A stretch of 64,000 bases of DNA from an uncultured Eubacteriales bacterium (GCA_902799045.1 CADBZH010000010.1:62001-126000); one strand, 5' to 3'; counted from the stretch's first letter, positions 34,289 through 42,989 are shown. Notes: a model not told the origin generated them from the sequence alone. Numbers and translations are program-made.

Positions 34289-35595
34289 GCATGAATCCCT
34301 GTGACATCATTCGAAAGAAGCGGTTCGGCGGCGAGCTGACCGAACAGGAAATCCGCGCGTTCGTCTCCGGCGTGGTGGACGGCAGCTTTGCCGACTACCA
34401 GATTTCGGCGCTGCTGATGGCCATTTGCATCCACGGCATGAGCGACCGGGAGACCCTCGCGCTGACGCTGGCGATGGCGAAGTCCGGCGACACGCTGATG
34501 CTGGACGACATCCCCGGCGTGAAGGCCGACAAGCACTCCACCGGCGGCGTGGGGGACACCACCTCGCTGATCCTGGTGCCGCTGGTGGCCGCCTGCGGCG
34601 TGAAGATGGCGAAGATGTCCGGCCGGGGCCTCGGCTTCACCGGCGGCACGCTGGACAAGCTGGAGTCCATCCCCGGCATGAGCATCGACAAGGATATCGA
34701 GGGCTTCAAGCGCCAGGTGCGCGAGGTCGGCTGCGCCATCATTGGCCAGACGGCGGAGCTGGCCCCGGCGGACAAGGTGCTCTACGCGCTCCGGGACGTG
34801 ACCGCCACGGTGGACTGCCTGCCGCTGGTGGTGTCGTCCATCCTCTCCAAGAAGCTGGCGGCGGGCTGCGACGTGGTGGTACTGGACGTGAAGACCGGCA
34901 GTGGCGCGATTATGGACACGCCGGAAAAATCCCGGCAGCTGGCCGAGACAATGGTGCGCATCGGCAACATGAGTGGCAAGCGCTTCTCCGCGCTGCTCAC
35001 CGACATGGATCAGCCGCTGGGCAACTACATCGGCAACGCCTTGGAGGTGGAGGAGGCCATCGACGTGCTCGCGGGCCGAACCGAGGGCGAATTGAAGCGC
35101 GTGGCGCTGACGCTGGGCGCGCACATCCTGCGCAACGCGGGGGCTGCCGAAAGCGTAGAGGCCGGCGTTGAGATGCTGGAGGAAAAGATCAAAAGCGGCG
35201 AGGGCCTCAAGACCTTCGGCGACATGATCGAGGCCCAGGGCGGCGACCGGCGCGTGGTGGAGGACACCTCCCTGCTGCCGAAGGCGCCGACGCGGATCGA
35301 CCTGAAAGCCGACCGGGCGGGCTACGTGACGCGGATGATCACCAGCGATATCGGCAACGCCGCGAAGCTGCTGGGCGCGGGCCGGGAGCGCAAGACCGAC
35401 GTGCTGGACCTGTCCGTGGGCATCGTGATGAAGAAGCGGGTGGGCGAGGCTGTGAAGCGCGGCGACGTGCTGGCGACGCTGCACGTGGGGCCGAAGTCCG
35501 ACAGGATCGGGGCGTTCAACCTGCTGAAGAAGTCCATCGTCATCGGGGATGAAAAGCCCGAGGCGAAGCCGCTGATCCAGGCGGTCATCGAGTGA
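34285..35595 (+). CDS. Pyrimidine-nucleoside phosphorylase
   Basis: A 436-residue enzyme of nucleoside salvage. It phosphorolyses uridine, deoxyuridine or thymidine to the base and (deoxy)ribose-1-phosphate. The family signature SGRGLGFTGGTLDKLE is at about residues 112-127, the phosphate-binding KHSTGGVGDTTSL at about 83-95, and the C-terminal lobe carries the AGYV ... GADR-type motif ADRAGYVTRM. Length is normal. Whether it is pdp or deoA (thymidine-specific) cannot be told. Being coupled to a DNA glycosylase and a sirtuin is unusual for this enzyme. Confidence 0.93.
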   Translation: MSMNPCDIIRKKRFGGELTEQEIRAFVSGVVDGSFADYQISALLMAICIHGMSDRETLALTLAMAKSGDTLMLDDIPGVKADKHSTGGVGDTTSLILVPLVAACGVKMAKMSGRGLGFTGGTLDKLESIPGMSIDKDIEGFKRQVREVGCAIIGQTAELAPADKVLYALRDVTATVDCLPLVVSSILSKKLAAGCDVVVLDVKTGSGAIMDTPEKSRQLAETMVRIGNMSGKRFSALLTDMDQPLGNYIGNALEVEEAIDVLAGRTEGELKRVALTLGAHILRNAGAAESVEAGVEMLEEKIKSGEGLKTFGDMIEAQGGDRRVVEDTSLLPKAPTRIDLKADRAGYVTRMITSDIGNAAKLLGAGRERKTDVLDLSVGIVMKKRVGEAVKRGDVLATLHVGPKSDRIGAFNLLKKSIVIGDEKPEAKPLIQAVIE

Positions 35596-35598
35596 TCC

Positions 35599-36531
35599 AT
35601 GAGCAGGAGCAAGCGCACGCCCGGGCAGAGCTTCCCCGCGCCGGGGGAGAGCCTCCCCGCGCGGCGTGAAAAGAGAGCGTGGGTTCGTCAAACGGGCTGG
35701 CTGCTGGCGGTCAGCCTGGTTTGCTATGGGCAGATCGCCATCGGCCTGCGGCTGGCGCTGGACGCGCTCTTTGCCGCACTGTTCCGGGCCTGGGGCGTCA
35801 ACGCCGCCACCGCCGTCCGAGCGCCGCACTGGGCGCAGCTCGTCTGGCGCTGGCACGGAAGCCTGGTGACGGTCGCCGTGGCGATCCTCGCCATCCTGCT
35901 TTCCCGCTGGCTGAGGAGACTGTGGCGGCTCGATCCGGCGCCGGCAGTGAATGCCCGTGAAAATGCCAAAGCCGCGCAATGGTGGCGCGGGCTGGGCGTC
36001 GGCGCGCTGATCGGCCTGGCTGCGGCCGTGGCGCTGCTCCTGGCCGGCCTGATCCCGGACAGCCTGCGCATGGAGAGCCCGCCGAGGCTCACCGCCGGCT
36101 TTTTCGCACTGCTGGCGGTGAGCCTGGCGGCGGTGCTGTCCGAGGAGGCGTTCACCAAGGGCGTGCTCTACGACGGCCTCGCCGGGCGCTGGGGACGGCT
36201 ATGGGCGACGATTGCGGCGTGTGCCGTGTTTTTCGTCATGAACGGAGGACTTGCCGGCACCGTCGTCAGCGGCGTCAACGTGCTGCTGTTGGGGCTGTTG
36301 TGCTGCGCGATCCATGAGCGGCGCGGGCTGTGGACGGCCGTGGGCCTTCGCTGGGGCTGGAGCGCCGCGACGGTGCTGGGAATGGGCTTCGGCGGCGGCG
36401 AGGCGAGCCTGACGCGCTTCTACGGCGTCTCCGAGGGCCTGCTCACCGGCGGCGATGCCGGGCCGGTGTACGGGCTGTACATGACGGCGGCGCTGGCGCT
36501 GGGGCTGGTATGGCTGCATAGAAAAAGATAA
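35599..36531 (+). CDS. CPBP-like intramembrane protease homologue, active site degenerate
   Basis: A 310-residue membrane protein with about eight hydrophobic segments. Residues about 176-185, SEEAFTKGVLY, align with CPBP motif 1 (EExxxR), with Lys for Arg. The positions where the family has catalytic or metal-binding histidines read FFVMNGGL (normally FxxxH) and GLRWGWSAA (normally Hxxx[ND]), so both His are lost. It is probably a non-proteolytic member. It starts three bases after the nucleoside phosphorylase stop and may be the last gene of that operon. Confidence 0.68.
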   Translation: MSRSKRTPGQSFPAPGESLPARREKRAWVRQTGWLLAVSLVCYGQIAIGLRLALDALFAALFRAWGVNAATAVRAPHWAQLVWRWHGSLVTVAVAILAILLSRWLRRLWRLDPAPAVNARENAKAAQWWRGLGVGALIGLAAAVALLLAGLIPDSLRMESPPRLTAGFFALLAVSLAAVLSEEAFTKGVLYDGLAGRWGRLWATIAACAVFFVMNGGLAGTVVSGVNVLLLGLLCCAIHERRGLWTAVGLRWGWSAATVLGMGFGGGEASLTRFYGVSEGLLTGGDAGPVYGLYMTAALALGLVWLHRKR

Positions 36532-36533
36532 AA

Positions 36534-36594
36534 CGCTCCTCCTCTTCCGTCGGAAAGACGCTGTTTTCGTCGTCCCGGGGAAAGAGGAGGAGCG
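36534..36594. terminator. Bidirectional terminator between convergent genes
   Basis: Thirteen-base arms CGCTCCTCCTCTT and AAGAGGAGGAGCG enclose a loop that has its own hairpin; T-rich on the right (CTGTTTT) and A-rich on the left (AAAAAGATAAAA). Confidence 0.85.
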
Positions 36595-36604
36595 CTGTTT
36601 TCCC

Positions 36605-37480
36605 TCACGGCCGGTACATATTCAATCCGCCGGGAACCAGCTGCACGTCAAAGGGCAGATCCTCGTAGATTTCCCCGTCGATCTGGATGGGCATCGGCGC
36701 GTCGGCCGCGAGCCGCAGCCGGGAATCCCGCCGGAACACGGTGGTGGGCACCTCCAGGATCCTGCGCTTCATCAGCTTCGCAAACGCGCCGGGGATGCCG
36801 GGACGGGAGATGTCGTCCACGAACACGATGTCCATCAGCCCGTCGTCGATCACCGCCTCGGGGCAGATGGGGATGCCGCCGCCGATGCGCTGGCCGTTGC
36901 CGCAGCAGGCGATCATGGCGCGGTGGGTCCGGTCGACGCCGCCGATGCGCTCCCGGAAAACCTTCGCTTTGAAGGTGAGCAGCGTGATGACGAGCGACGC
37001 CAGGTAGGCTGCCGAGCCCTTCAGCAGCTTCATGCCTTCATAGCGGCGCAGGATGTCCACGTCGATGCCGGTGCCGATGACGTTGATGCCCCGAACGCCG
37101 CCGCACTCCAGATAGTCGGTGGGCTTCGCACTGCCGTGCAGCAGCAGCTCCAGCGCCCCGTCCGGCGTGTCCGGGATCCCGGCCACGGCGGCGAAGTCGT
37201 TGCCGCTGCCGCAGGGCATCACGCCCAGGCGCACCTTCGCGGGATCGGCCAGCCCGTTCAGCACCTCGTTCAGCGTGCCGTCGCCGCCCATGGCCACGAT
37301 GTCCAGCGGTTCGCGGGCGTCCTCGGTCAGGCGGCGGGCGATGTCGGTGGCGTCGCGGCGGCCCCGCGTTTCGTAAAAGGCGTGGCGCACGCCCGCCTCC
37401 TCCAGCTTCGACCGCAGCGCGGCGCGAAACCGGGCGGACCTGCCCTTTCCGGCGATGGGGTTGTAGATGAAGTGGAGCAT
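36605..37480 (-). CDS. Diacylglycerol kinase-family lipid kinase (YegS/DagK type)
   Basis: A 291-residue cytoplasmic kinase. It opens FIYNPIAGKG, has GGDGTLNEVLNGL (about 60-72), the catalytic-domain glycine-rich motif, and GVMPCGSGNDFA (about 85-96). It phosphorylates diacylglycerol or undecaprenol-like lipids for recycling. The start at 37480 is chosen because the family sequence begins there and GGAGG is eight bases upstream; longer in-frame extensions run into a structured RNA leader. Reads toward the terminator at 36534. Confidence 0.92.
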   Translation of the reverse strand: MLHFIYNPIAGKGRSARFRAALRSKLEEAGVRHAFYETRGRRDATDIARRLTEDAREPLDIVAMGGDGTLNEVLNGLADPAKVRLGVMPCGSGNDFAAVAGIPDTPDGALELLLHGSAKPTDYLECGGVRGINVIGTGIDVDILRRYEGMKLLKGSAAYLASLVITLLTFKAKVFRERIGGVDRTHRAMIACCGNGQRIGGGIPICPEAVIDDGLMDIVFVDDISRPGIPGAFAKLMKRRILEVPTTVFRRDSRLRLAADAPMPIQIDGEIYEDLPFDVQLVPGGLNMYRP

Positions 37481-37506
37481 GCCATGGCCTCCGCAAAATG
37501 AGCATA

Positions 37507-37617
37507 AGAAAAGCAGACCGCGCTTGCGGGAGACGCGTTTAGGGGGGCGCGTCATCCTTCCGATGGGTGTGGGGGAGAAATCAGAGGGAGATCGTAGGTT
37601 CGGAAGCGCGGTCTGCC
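37507..37617 (-). ncRNA. Candidate C-rich structured RNA or attenuated leader upstream of lipid kinase
   Basis: On the minus strand a 13-bp closing stem (GCAGACCGCGCTT at 37616-37604 with AAGCGCGGTCTGC at 37525-37513) encloses two hairpins, CTTCCG/CGGAAG and GACGCG/CGCGTC, so it forms a three-way junction, and is followed by TTTTCTT. The large first loop is pyrimidine-rich (CTCCCTCTGATTTCTCCCCC), complementary to Shine-Dalgarno sequences. It could be a leader that terminates before the kinase gene, or a Gram-positive C-rich small RNA. No clear promoter was found. Confidence 0.5.
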
Positions 37618-37682
37618 CTGTGATTTCATGATAGTCCGTTTATATCAACTGAATATAAACTTGCCACACATAATTAATATAA

Positions 37683-37850
37683 CATGATTGTCGCCGTGCT
37701 GCGCAATTCGCTTCGCTCGCTTGCCCGGCGACCCGGAAAAACGCTGTTTTTCCTAATCACAATTATCCCATGATTGTCGCCGTGCTGCGCAACTCGCTTC
37801 GCTCGCTTGCCTGGCGACCCGGAAAAACGCTGTTATTTCCTAATCATTAT
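37683..37850. repeat. Two tandem copies of an 86-bp unit
   Basis: catgattgtcgccgtgctgc begins at 37683 and again at 37769; the second copy has a few substitutions and one insertion. Each unit contains a self-complementary part (gcgaagcgagcg/cgcttcgctcgc) and ends gaaaaacgctgttt...cctaatca. With the RNA candidate it fills the 481-base gap between lipid kinase and PatB genes. Confidence 0.88.
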
Positions 37851-37896
37851 ACCACATCCTGTGTTCAATTTACACTATAAATTTCCACAGGTGGGC

Positions 37897-37925
37897 TTGA
37901 ATAATGGAACGGGGAGGGGTATAAT
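37897..37925 (+). promoter_or_regulatory. Promoter of C-S lyase gene
   Basis: TTGAAT (37897-37902), 17 bp, TATAAT (37920-37925). Confidence 0.82.
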
Positions 37926-37961
37926 AGCCGTAATGTGCGCTCAAACGCGGAGGTGGAAGCT

Positions 37962-39140
37962 GTGAATGAAGCCATGCGGGCCTGGTTGGACGCGCCGATG
38001 GATCGACGGGGCACCCACTGCGAAAAGTGGGACGGCCTGAAGACGTACTTTGGCCGCGACGACCTGATCGCCATGTGGGTGGCGGACATGGATTTCCCCA
38101 CGGTTCCCCAGGTGCGCGACGCGCTGGTGGAGCGGGCGAAGCATCCCATCTACGGCTATACCGATCTCTCCGGCGAGACGCGCCGGGCAGAGGTTGGCTG
38201 GCTGGCCCGTCGCCACGGCCTGAGGGTGGAGGAGGACTGGATCCTCTACAGCCCCGGTGTGGTGGACAGCCTGTTCTTCTGCGTGGACGCCTTCACCGAC
38301 GCCAGCGACGCCATACTGGTCCAGCCGCCGGTGTACGGCCCCTTCTACCGGGCCGCGGAGTTGTATGGCCGCAGGCTGGTCCGCAATCCGCTCCGGCTGG
38401 ACGAAAACGGCTGGCACATGGACTTTGAGGACCTGGAGGCCAAGCTGAAGGCCGGCGTGAAGCTGATGATCCTGTGCAGCCCCCACAACCCGGTAGGCCG
38501 CGTCTGGACGCGGGAAGAGCTCCAGCGGGTGGTGGACCTGACGAACCGCTATGGCACGATCCTGGTCTCGGACGAGATCCACGCGGATTTCACGCTTGGC
38601 GGGCGCCGACAGGTGCGCATCCTGGCGCTTGAGAACGCCGAACGCTGCGTGATGCTGACCTCGGCCACGAAGTCCTTCAACCTGGCGGGGCTGCGCCAGT
38701 CCAGCGCCATCGTGCCGGACGCGGGGCTGCGCAAGGCGCTGAGGGCGACGATGGAGCGCGCCCACGCCACCGAAGCGAACCTCTTCGGGGCCGTCGCCCA
38801 GACCGCCGCCTACACCCATGGCGACGAATGGATGGACGCCGTCAACGAATACGTGCGCGAGAACCGCGACTTCGCCGTGGCATACCTGGGCGCCCATCTG
38901 CCGGAGATCGGCTGCCGTCCCCAGGAGGGCACCTACCTGATGTGGATGGACTTCACCGGCCTCGGGCTGGACCACGACGAGGTGAAGTTGCTGCTGATCA
39001 ACGAGGCGCGCGTGGCGATCAACGAGGGCACGTTCTTTGGGCCGGAGGGCCGCGGCTGGTTCCGCATGAACCTGGCCACCCAGCGCTCGAACGTCGAGCA
39101 GACCCTCGAGAATATTCAAAATGCGATACGGAGTCGGTAA
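37962..39140 (+). CDS. PatB/MalY-type pyridoxal-phosphate C-S lyase (aminotransferase class I/II)
   Basis: A 392-residue fold-type I PLP enzyme: WVADMDFPTVP (39-49), YGYTDLSGE (64-72), SPHNPVGRVW (173-182), Asp204 in VSDEIHADF, and Schiff-base Lys237 in TSATKSFNLAGLRQS. These motifs are those of PatB/MalY cystathionine beta-lyases, which split cystathionine or cysteine conjugates to homocysteine or thiols, pyruvate and ammonia. The GTG at 37962 is chosen over ATG 37935, because GGAGG (37949-37953) serves it and 37935 lies at the expected transcription start. The next gene follows after three bases. Confidence 0.9.
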   Translation: MNEAMRAWLDAPMDRRGTHCEKWDGLKTYFGRDDLIAMWVADMDFPTVPQVRDALVERAKHPIYGYTDLSGETRRAEVGWLARRHGLRVEEDWILYSPGVVDSLFFCVDAFTDASDAILVQPPVYGPFYRAAELYGRRLVRNPLRLDENGWHMDFEDLEAKLKAGVKLMILCSPHNPVGRVWTREELQRVVDLTNRYGTILVSDEIHADFTLGGRRQVRILALENAERCVMLTSATKSFNLAGLRQSSAIVPDAGLRKALRATMERAHATEANLFGAVAQTAAYTHGDEWMDAVNEYVRENRDFAVAYLGAHLPEIGCRPQEGTYLMWMDFTGLGLDHDEVKLLLINEARVAINEGTFFGPEGRGWFRMNLATQRSNVEQTLENIQNAIRSR

Positions 39141-39143
39141 ACC

Positions 39144-39746
39144 GTGAAGAACTTCTTCAAGAATCTGTTCAAAAAGCCGGAGAAGCAGATCGCGATGGAC
39201 GTGGAGCTGGACGGCATGCACCCCAGCCACATCATCCAGCTGTCCTATCTGGTGATCGAGGGCCGCAGGGTGAAGGGCAAAAACTTTTACTTTGCCGCCA
39301 AGGCCATCAACCGCTATGCCCGCCAGGTGCACGGCCTCAGCGTCTACCAGCTGCGCAAGCTGTCCGGCGGCAAGGGCTTTATCGACTACGCGGATGAGAT
39401 ATACCGCGATTTCGCGGACTGCAAGCTGATCATCGGCCACGACGTGGCGGGGGACATTCGCTATCTGCGCAGGGAATTTGAACAAATCGGCGTAAAGCTG
39501 CCGAATTACCCGATATTCTGCACCCTGAAGCACTATACCCAGGAGGCCCACATTCCCCTGAAGCAGAACCCCAAGGTGATGAAGCCGCCGAAGCTGACGG
39601 AGCTGACCGAGCACTTCGGCCTCTCCGAGGAGCTGATTGCCGCGAAGTGCCACAAGTGGTACGGCGGCGGCGACCATCCCCACGACGCGCGCTACGACGC
39701 CGCGGCCGCCTACCTCTGCATGCTGGTGGGCGAGGAAATGGCCTGA
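39144..39746 (+). CDS. DnaQ-like 3'-5' exonuclease (DEDDh)
   Basis: A 200-residue protein with the three exonuclease motifs: AMDVELDG (Asp19/Glu21) as Exo I, IIGHDVAGDIRYL as Exo II, and HDARYDAAAAYLCM as Exo IIIh. It belongs to the superfamily of the polymerase III epsilon subunit, but is a stand-alone protein that probably trims DNA or RNA ends. GTG start, in tandem with the C-S lyase gene; the metabolic link is not obvious. Confidence 0.87.
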   Translation: MKNFFKNLFKKPEKQIAMDVELDGMHPSHIIQLSYLVIEGRRVKGKNFYFAAKAINRYARQVHGLSVYQLRKLSGGKGFIDYADEIYRDFADCKLIIGHDVAGDIRYLRREFEQIGVKLPNYPIFCTLKHYTQEAHIPLKQNPKVMKPPKLTELTEHFGLSEELIAAKCHKWYGGGDHPHDARYDAAAAYLCMLVGEEMA

Positions 39747-39806
39747 TCCGCAGGCCGCCCGGAAAGACTGCGAAAGGACCGTTTAAAACTGTTATGCTGT
39801 GGATAT

Positions 39807-39845
39807 GCAAATGCAGGGGCGGCGTTGCGCCGCCCCTGCATTTGC
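39807..39845. repeat. R4 palindromic repeat, copy b
   Basis: Perfect 18-base arms GCAAATGCAGGGGCGGCG and CGCCGCCCCTGCATTTGC separated by TTG, then tttatacatgcgta, as in the copy at 14478. It may also end transcription of the exonuclease gene. Confidence 0.8.
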
Positions 39846-39905
39846 TTTATACATGCGTATTCCGTTTGATACAGCCCTTTTTCGGCGGATGAGTGTTTAC
39901 GGTTA

Positions 39906-39934
39906 TTGACAGAAATGAAACAAAATGGTAAAAT
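39906..39934 (+). promoter_or_regulatory. Promoter of BIG2/NlpC-like secreted protein gene
   Basis: TTGACA (39906-39911), 17 bp, TAAAAT (39929-39934). AGGGGAGG at 39951-39958. Confidence 0.88.
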
Positions 39935-39967
39935 CATGTCAGAGTTTATAAGGGGAGGATCGGGCGT

Positions 39968-42274
39968 ATGAAAAAACTGGCGCTGCTGCTGGCGCTTGCC
40001 CTGTTGGCGGGGATGCTGCCCGCCGGGGCCTTCGCCGAGGAGATAGAGGAGGAATACGTCTGGGAGGAGCTGCCTGGCGAGGCCGTGGGCTTCACCGGCG
40101 CGGAGGGCCTGTATGCCGAGCCCGAGGGCGACGCCCCGGAGGATCCGGAGGACCTGGCCGCGTATGAGGCCGGCGAGCCGGTGATGGGCGACGCCGACCT
40201 GCAGATGGAGGAGCCCGAGCCCCACCCGGAGGAGACCGTGGGCGAACAGATGGTGGAGCCCGCGCCCCACGTCGATCCCAACGGCCCGCAGCTGGCTTCC
40301 AACCAGCTTGTGCTGGGCGTGGGCGAGGCCTTCGCGCTCAACGGCACGCTGCCGGAGGGCCAGACGGGCGCGATCACCTACAGCTCCACCGACGCCGCCG
40401 TCGCCTCCGTGGCCGCAGACGGCAGGGTGACCGCCGTCGCCGTGGGCGACGTGACCGTCACCGCCCTCGCCGAGGGCGGCGCTTACGCCGAATGCTTCGT
40501 CTCAGTGCGCAAGGCGCCGGACGCTGTGAAGTTCGCCGTGAAGACGTTCTCCGTCGGCAAGGGCGAGACCGCCGTCGCCCCCGGGGTGATCCTCGGCGAC
40601 GGCAGCAGCGAGTACGCCGGCGGATGGACGCTGAAGAGCTCCAAGCCCAAGGTGCTGACCATCGACGCCAGCGGCGCGCTGGTCGGCAAAAAGACCGGCA
40701 AGTCCGTGCTCACCGTCACCACCTACAACGGCAAGACCGCCAAGCTGAACGTCACCGTGGTGAAGCCGCCGAAGAAGGTCACCATCGCGGTGGACAAGAC
40801 GCTGATGGGCGTGGGGGAGACCGGCCAGGCCGGCTTCACGCTGACGAAAAAGACGGCCAGCCAGGTGAAATTCACCAGTGACGCTCCCGGCGTCGTGACG
40901 GTGGACGCCGTCAGCGGCCAGATGAAGGCCGTGGCCGAGGGCACCGCGAAGATCCACGCCACCACCTTCAACAACCGGGACGACGCCGTGGAGGTGACCG
41001 TCAAGGCCGCGCCCACCTCGCTGAGCTTCGGCTCGTCGCAGTTTGTGATGGGCGTCGGCATGACCACGGCTTCCGCCGCCTTCGTCAACGACGGCGCAGG
41101 CGCGGGCATCGCCTATGCCATCGCCAACCCCAAGGTCGCCAGCTATGACAAGGGCGTCATCAAGGCGCTCTCCATCGGCGAGACGGACCTGACCGCCACC
41201 ACCTACAACGGCCTGACCGCCACCTGCAAGCTGGTGGTGAAGCCCAAGCCCGCCTATGTGAAGCTGCCCTACACCTCGCTGACCATCGGCGTGGGCGACA
41301 CCGTGCACCTCACGCCGGACGTGGGCGACAGCGCCAGCACCTATACCTACACGACCAGCGCCAAGAAGAAGGTCTCCGTCACCCAGGAGGGCGTGATCCA
41401 GGGCCTGGCGAAGGGCAAGGCCACCATCACGATCAAGACCTACAACAAGAGAAAGTGCAAGCTGAAGGTGGTCGTGCAGGACAAGCCCACCCCGCCGGGC
41501 AATCCCGACAACGAGCTGCCGGTGAACCTGGCCTCCGTGGTGCTGACGATCCCCGCCAGGACCACCGACATCGCCGGCATCCCCGGGAACCTGAAGAAGA
41601 TCGGCGATCTGCGCGTCTCCGCCATCGGCCAGATCGAGGCCATGCGCGTGGCCGGCATCATCGGCGACGCTGACGCCGCCAAGCGCAAGAGCATCGTGAA
41701 CAACGCCTTCGCGGACTACGCCTTCCCCTGGATGACGCCGGCGTTCCAGGCCTACTGGAAGGCCGCCAACAGCGATAACGGCGCGAAGGACTTCAAGCCC
41801 GGGATCGTCTACTATGGCATGCCCTACATCTCCGGCTCCGGCAACAACCGCCTCTACAACGCCGCCCGGGCGCTGAACGAGTCCCGCTACACCAACAGCG
41901 GCGCGGGCTACTACCTGCTGAACCAGAAGAAGCTGCTGAACAAGAAGTACTGCGGCAACGACTGCTCCGGCTTCGTGGACGCGGCCATCTGGGGCTACGG
42001 CAAGACCACCGACCGCACCACCGAGATCGCCAGCTCCAAGAAGTACCGCACCATCGCGGACTACGGCTGCCTGCGCACCGGCGATTTGATCTGCAAGTCC
42101 GGCGCGCACGTGGTGATGTTCCTCTACTGGGCCAGCACCGACAAGTCCAAGATGATGATCCTCGAGAACGGCGGCGTGGAGTATGGCTCCAACACCGTGC
42201 ACTGCATCATCATGGACACCGCCTACTACCAGATGAAGGGCTACAGCGTCCGCCGACTGGCCACGCTCGGGTAG
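39968..42274 (+). CDS. Secreted multi-BIG2 protein with C-terminal NlpC/P60-like domain
   Basis: A 768-residue exported protein. Signal peptide 1-24 (...AGAFA|EE), an acidic Glu/Pro-rich stretch (25-100), then five bacterial Ig-like (BIG2) repeats of about 80 residues between 105 and 510, each with the V-x-x-G-x-A-T/V-I-T-xxTYN pattern. The C-terminal 200 residues contain NDCSGFVD with Cys666 and GAHVVMFLY with His714, spaced as in NlpC/P60 or CHAP-type cysteine hydrolases that cut peptidoglycan stem peptides. Wall attachment would be by the BIG2 repeats, as no LPxTG or SLH is seen. Confidence 0.85.
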   Translation: MKKLALLLALALLAGMLPAGAFAEEIEEEYVWEELPGEAVGFTGAEGLYAEPEGDAPEDPEDLAAYEAGEPVMGDADLQMEEPEPHPEETVGEQMVEPAPHVDPNGPQLASNQLVLGVGEAFALNGTLPEGQTGAITYSSTDAAVASVAADGRVTAVAVGDVTVTALAEGGAYAECFVSVRKAPDAVKFAVKTFSVGKGETAVAPGVILGDGSSEYAGGWTLKSSKPKVLTIDASGALVGKKTGKSVLTVTTYNGKTAKLNVTVVKPPKKVTIAVDKTLMGVGETGQAGFTLTKKTASQVKFTSDAPGVVTVDAVSGQMKAVAEGTAKIHATTFNNRDDAVEVTVKAAPTSLSFGSSQFVMGVGMTTASAAFVNDGAGAGIAYAIANPKVASYDKGVIKALSIGETDLTATTYNGLTATCKLVVKPKPAYVKLPYTSLTIGVGDTVHLTPDVGDSASTYTYTTSAKKKVSVTQEGVIQGLAKGKATITIKTYNKRKCKLKVVVQDKPTPPGNPDNELPVNLASVVLTIPARTTDIAGIPGNLKKIGDLRVSAIGQIEAMRVAGIIGDADAAKRKSIVNNAFADYAFPWMTPAFQAYWKAANSDNGAKDFKPGIVYYGMPYISGSGNNRLYNAARALNESRYTNSGAGYYLLNQKKLLNKKYCGNDCSGFVDAAIWGYGKTTDRTTEIASSKKYRTIADYGCLRTGDLICKSGAHVVMFLYWASTDKSKMMILENGGVEYGSNTVHCIIMDTAYYQMKGYSVRRLATLG

Positions 42275-42372
42275 CCCGCGGGATTCCCGGGAGGCTGGAC
42301 CGAAGGACTCATATTCCGGCTCTTCACGGAAAACCGTGCAACAAGTGTGAATAGTTCGCTGGTAATGCGTAA

Positions 42373-42464
42373 AGATCCTTTGCTGCGCTCAGGATGACAA
42401 CGAACCGGAGCCCCGGTCATCCTGAGCGCAGCGCAGCCGAAGGCCCGCGAAGCGCAGGATCTGT
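42373..42464. repeat. R1 dispersed palindromic repeat, copy f (expanded)
   Basis: agatcctttgctgcgctcaggatgac ... gcgaagcgcaggatctgt. It is about 20 bases longer than other copies because of gcgcagccgaaggcccgc in the right arm. The 322-base gap also contains an R4-like GGGGCGG/CCGCCCC stretch at about 42563-42596, and no gene. Confidence 0.82.
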
Positions 42465-42596
42465 CCATTCTGTCAAGTAACCGCATAGAAGGAGAAAACT
42501 TGCGAGTCGCTTGTCTTGTGACGCTGTTTTCCGCGAAAAGCCAATCCATTCTCGAACAACGGTGTCGGGGCGGAGTTGTGCCGCCCGCCCCGACTT

Positions 42597-42989
42597 CTAC
42601 GCGTGTTCCCGCTTCCGTCCCTGTTGAACGGCCTCGTGCTCCCGCGCCAGCTCGTCGCGCAGCTGCCGGGAGGTCCAGGTCACGTTGTGCGGCGTCAGGA
42701 TGGCCTTCAGCGCGATCCGCGGCACTTTGTGATCCCGCATACCCTGAAGGAAGGCGTCCAGCTGAGGGCTCAGCAGGTGGCACATCAACAGCATCGGGTC
42801 GCCAAAGCCCACGCCAGGGCCGTTTTCCGGCTGCCTGGCGACGGGGATCCCCGCCAGCGCCCCGACGGGCGCGCCGTATTCCCAGGGCGATACCACGCGC
42901 AGGGTCAGCCCCTGGGCGTCGCACAGCCCCCGGAGCCGGTCCAGCGCCTCCCCATCCAGATTGTACGCAAGTATCAACGGTCCAGCCAT
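42597..42989 (-). CDS. DUF3783 domain protein
   Basis: A 130-residue protein. The C-terminal half (MLLMCHLLSPQLDAFLQGM ... VPRIALKAILTPHNVTW) matches the DUF3783 pattern, with conserved 'F...L...KALKTPTN'-like strand. Function unknown. The N-terminal half looks like a small alpha/beta domain. Single gene, divergent from the M18 peptidase gene. Confidence 0.75.
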   Translation of the reverse strand: MAGPLILAYNLDGEALDRLRGLCDAQGLTLRVVSPWEYGAPVGALAGIPVARQPENGPGVGFGDPMLLMCHLLSPQLDAFLQGMRDHKVPRIALKAILTPHNVTWTSRQLRDELAREHEAVQQGRKREHA

